Assembly: GCA_947173865.1 (NCBI GenBank)
Contig: CAMWGS010000007.1
Coordinates: 1 to 22,819 of the forward strand
Direction: 5' to 3'
From: an uncultured Ruminococcus sp.
Lineage (GTDB): Bacteria; Bacillota; Clostridia; Oscillospirales; Ruminococcaceae
Length of the DNA stretch: 22,819 nt
Shown here one piece after another: positions 22,146 to 22,819 of the stretch (its first letter is position 1; each line of letters begins with the position of its first letter). Made by a program: the position numbers and the translations under genes. The notes under the pieces were generated by a model. It made no database searches. It saw only the letters and a list, made by a program, of their open reading frames with translations, and was not told the origin of the DNA.

Positions 22146-22179
22146 CAAAAAAATCCCTCTCACCGAAATGAGAGGGATT
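22146..22179 (-). terminator. Terminator after the surface-protein gene
   Basis: On the minus strand AATCCCTCTCA and TGAGAGGGATT are perfect 11-base complements around TTTCGG, followed by a run of T. It lies eight bases after the stop codon of the surface-protein gene. Confidence 0.93.
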
Positions 22180-22186
22180 AATTTAA

Positions 22187-22819
22187 TTATTCTTTTTCAT
22201 TCTTCTTTGAACGTGCGAGGAATGCTGTTGCTGCGGCAATAGCCATGAGGAAGAATATCGTACTCATATCTTCCACGCCTGTCTTGGGAGAATTACTTCT
22301 ACTGTTTGATGAATTGCTGTTTGAAGATTTGTTGCTTGAAGAACTGCTGTTGTTTCTTGACGAACTGTTATTGTTTGAAGAAGAATTGTTTGAAGTAGTT
22401 TTCTTCTCGTCAACCATAACAACTGTATCACCGTCAACAACTGCCTGACCTGTTACAACACCGTTTACTATTGTAAATGTAATATCTGTTGCAACTTCAT
22501 AACCGTTCGGTGCTGCCACTTCGTGAAGTGTGTAAGTACCGTCCGGGAGATTCTTCACATATGTTGCTTCACTGCCTGAAGTCCATACAAGCTTTGTTTC
22601 TGTGGAATCGTCAGAAAGCTTTGCACCCTTTCCGAGTTCAACATTTTCAGTACTGAATGTAATATCGTTACCGTTGATGTCCTTACCTGTAAGTGTAAGC
22701 TTTGCTCCTGCGAGTTCCTTGCTGTTAACGTCCTGCTTACTGATTTTTACGTCTGTGAGAGCTGTTTCGTCAACCATGACAACTGTGTTGCCGTCAACAA
22801 CTGCCTCACCTGTTACAAC
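22187..22819 (-). CDS. Sortase-anchored surface protein with SpaA/Cna-B-like domains, 5' end outside the window
   Basis: The frame runs off the right edge, so only the last 210 residues are seen; the in-frame ATG at 22777 is internal. A prealbumin-like/SpaA domain (about the first 120 residues here) has DVKISKQDVNSKELAGAKLT, LPDGTYTLHEVAAPNGYEVA and TFTIVNGVVTGQAV; in this family Lys and Asn near such motifs form isopeptide bonds, with Glu of HEVAAP as catalyst. Next come a Ser/Asn-rich linker, the sorting motif NSPKTG (LPXTG variant), a membrane helix (MSTIFFLMAIAAATAFLA) and the positive tail RSKKNEKE. It is probably an adhesin or pilin-like wall protein. The sequence at the edge repeats VVTGxAVVDGxTVVMVDE, so at least one more domain lies upstream. 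Confidence 0.93.
   Translation of the reverse strand, partial: VVTGEAVVDGNTVVMVDETALTDVKISKQDVNSKELAGAKLTLTGKDINGNDITFSTENVELGKGAKLSDDSTETKLVWTSGSEATYVKNLPDGTYTLHEVAAPNGYEVATDITFTIVNGVVTGQAVVDGDTVVMVDEKKTTSNNSSSNNNSSSRNNSSSSSNKSSNSNSSNSRSNSPKTGVEDMSTIFFLMAIAAATAFLARSKKNEKE
22409..22819 (-). repeat. 360-bp repeat unit of the surface-protein gene (two copies of its end)
   Basis: Bases 22409-22459 and 22769-22819 are 51-base segments that match with few changes, 360 bases (120 residues) apart. They encode the end of one SpaA-like domain and the end of the one before it. The array continues beyond the window. Confidence 0.8.

Noticed and set aside
22245..22448. Plus-strand Leu/Glu-rich 67-residue ORF
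   Set aside because: It is the antisense of the Ser/Asn-rich linker of the surface protein and has no ribosome binding site.

Overview
This window looks like chromosomal DNA from a low-to-moderate-GC, spore-lineage anaerobic Firmicute, most likely a Ruminococcus-type member of the Oscillospiraceae. The evidence is a secreted leucine-rich-repeat protein ending in a type I dockerin, a spore germination protease (gpr) beside rpsT, a GTP-type PEP carboxykinase, strong AGGAGG-type ribosome binding sites and several TTGACA-17-TATAAT promoters. The genus is an inference from gene content. I see no rRNA, tRNA, CRISPR array, insertion sequence or prophage.

Left part (1-3620), all on the minus strand. 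A ribosomal stalk operon starts at a consensus promoter near 2020 and has an L10-type leader with an attenuator hairpin, then rplJ (L10) and rplL (L7/L12). After an intrinsic terminator come a free-standing copy of only the L7/L12 C-terminal domain and an AIM24-family gene cut by the window edge. Upstream lies the secreted LRR-dockerin protein, with a period-11 direct repeat before it.

Second part (3621-9128). A TetR regulator diverges from a two-gene operon encoding an MMPL/RND-type membrane transporter and a secreted 819-residue rod of Leu/Gly heptads. The divergent intergenic region carries three matching 15-bp operators and two good promoters, so this reads as one self-contained regulated envelope module. 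A bidirectional terminator closes it.

Middle part (9129-16400). In order: a membrane-anchored VanY-type D,D-carboxypeptidase; a zinc-ribbon protein with several kinds of internal repeat; a short remnant matching the C-terminal helix of MscL; an unrecognised 127-residue protein; a DUF421/DUF4363 pair with overlapping genes; a cytidylate-kinase-like protein; and a CNNM/CorC (hemolysin-family) membrane protein.

Right part (16401-22819). GTP-dependent PEP carboxykinase has its own strong promoter. It is followed by a solitary type I restriction specificity subunit (hsdS) with no hsdM or hsdR in view, then rpsT divergent from gpr, a PRK/uridine-kinase-like nucleoside kinase, and the C-terminal end of a sortase-anchored surface protein with repeated SpaA/Cna-B-like domains, cut by the right edge. 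Most genes are ordinary. The less expected items are the operator array with the MMPL/heptad module, the L7/L12-domain duplicate behind a terminator, the mscL remnant, the orphan HsdS, the repeat-built zinc-ribbon protein and several structured leaders.
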